Of a DNA stretch of 5,675 nt, positions 5,043 through 5,675 are shown in pieces; the stretch's first letter is position 1; every line of letters starts with the position of its first letter. The stretch is from Thermoprotei archaeon (lineage in GTDB: Archaea > Thermoproteota > Thermoprotei_A > Sulfolobales > Ignisphaeraceae), in contig QMWY01000090.1 in assembly GCA_003661865.1 (NCBI GenBank), positions 1 to 5,675 of the forward strand, written 5' to 3'. The translations under genes were made by a program, and so were the position numbers. The notes under the pieces are model-generated. The model did not search any database and was not told where the DNA came from. It was given only the letters and a program-made list of their open reading frames with translations.

Positions 5043-5669
5043 TCAGCCGCAGCTCCTAACAGCCTCTTTTATCACCTGTGCAACCCTCTCAGGCCTAGAA
5101 ACCCCATAGATCGCATCTAGAGGACTGGGCCAGGGGTAGGAGCCCCTAGATACCCCCTTCAACGATGTTAGCGGTAGTAGAACGCCGATCCCGAAGAATC
5201 CGGCGATGCCCCTTCTAAGAACGACGACATCAACTATCTTTGAGTAGTGGAGAACCCTCACGACGCGCCCAAGCACACCACGGAACTCTATCACTATCCT
5301 ATCCCTGGCTATTACATAGCGGTGCATCCTCCTGTAGAACTCAGAGATAGCAACGCCAAGCACCCCCACGGATGTCTGGGTAGGCGGAAGCAGTGCATAC
5401 GCACCTACATGGCCAAGGATCCACGGAAGAACCAACCCCCCTATAGCACCGGCGACTCCGTAGCTGACGGAACGCGTGATTAGCGATGCTCCTAGCAGCG
5501 GAATGGCTACGAACGCTATAGCTAGGGCGGGGCTGCTATTCACGACGCCTACTCCCCCGAGAAGAGATGCTAGTAGAGGCACGAACGCTACGTAGCTCCA
5601 AGCAACGTAGCTGTGTATAAGTGAGAGGGGGTGGGGTCTAAGCACCATCAGGACCTCGCTACTGTCCAA
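5043..5669 (-). CDS. Membrane protein with bacterial-type PH domain (bPH2/DUF304)
   Basis: This is a protein of about 208 aa with hydrophobic helices at roughly 21-43, 47-65 and 70-93, then a probable cytoplasmic PH-like domain at about 112-170. The stretch from YRRMHRYVIARDRIVIEFRG through LHYSKIVDVVV to GFFGIGVLLPLT follows the bPH2 (YdbS-like) pattern of paired strands, a conserved basic and glycine turn, and a GxxxGIG-like ending. The N-terminal EVLMVLRPHPLS also fits the family. Function in archaea is unknown; the domain is thought to act at the membrane. The 5' end is uncertain. The frame is open to the window edge (TGC ACT before the TTG at 5669), so it may start outside. An ATG at 5648 with GAGGT at 5653-5657 is a well-placed alternative but would lose the EVL residues. 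It converges on the zinc-ribbon gene. Confidence 0.8.
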   Translation of the reverse strand: MDSSEVLMVLRPHPLSLIHSYVAWSYVAFVPLLASLLGGVGVVNSSPALAIAFVAIPLLGASLITRSVSYGVAGAIGGLVLPWILGHVGAYALLPPTQTSVGVLGVAISEFYRRMHRYVIARDRIVIEFRGVLGRVVRVLHYSKIVDVVVLRRGIAGFFGIGVLLPLTSLKGVSRGSYPWPSPLDAIYGVSRPERVAQVIKEAVRSCG

Positions 5670-5675
5670 AGTGCA

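Noticed and set aside
5065..5070. TCTTTT on the plus strand 46 nt after the zinc-ribbon stop as an archaeal terminator
   Set aside because: It is a single short T-tract inside the convergent PH gene, too weak to call without transcript data.
675..5483. Plus-strand frames opposite the permeases, ATPase, thpR and PH genes, and a minus-strand frame (4525-4803) opposite the 147-aa gene
   Set aside because: All are antisense or alternative-frame shadows with low-complexity Ser, Thr and Pro-rich translations, and lack ribosome sites or domains.

Overview
The window looks like a gene-dense piece of a hyperthermophilic archaeal chromosome, most likely from the Thermoproteota (Crenarchaeota; Desulfurococcales-like). 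The reasons are: GC-rich sequence with heavy use of AGG, CTA and ATA codons; frequent GTG (and possibly TTG) starts; short A/T-rich TATA-like boxes roughly 28-42 nt before starts instead of bacterial -35/-10 pairs; GGTGA or GGTGATC ribosome-binding sites; and archaeal families such as ThpR and MNT/HepT. The lineage is inferred, because no rRNA or other marker gene is present. No tRNA, rRNA, CRISPR array, insertion sequence or phage gene was seen.

Layout, left to right. The left edge (1-93, minus) holds the first 31 codons of a truncated unknown gene with its own TATA box. From 149 to 2742 (minus) runs a compact three-gene ABC-2 exporter operon: ATPase first, then two membrane permeases, joined by a 6-nt gap and an ATGA overlap. 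From 2905 to 3718 (minus) is an MNT/HepT toxin-antitoxin pair with overlapping reading frames. From 3798 to 4331 (minus) is thpR, an RNA 2',3'-cyclic phosphodiesterase. It is divergent from an unrecognised cysteine- and histidine-containing 147-aa protein (4385-4828, plus). That gene is followed on the same strand by a 50-aa zinc-ribbon protein (4867-5019). The right edge (5043-5669, minus, possibly continuing off the window) carries a membrane protein with a bacterial-type PH (bPH2/DUF304) domain.

Functional reading. The exporter has one ATPase and two different permease subunits, which suggests an ATPase dimer driving a permease heterodimer; the substrate cannot be told from the sequence. 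The MNT/HepT pair is the clearest defence or stress-related unit. There is no strong evidence that it works with the exporter, since the exporter has its own promoter. The least explained part is 4332-5019: a 53-bp divergent promoter region with two adjacent A/T-rich boxes, an uncharacterised protein, a tiny zinc ribbon, and a 12-bp sequence repeated just before the thpR and zinc-ribbon starts. I see no convincing evidence of a wholly new system; that stretch and the left-edge gene are the best places to look further. No stretch longer than 300 bases lacks a gene.
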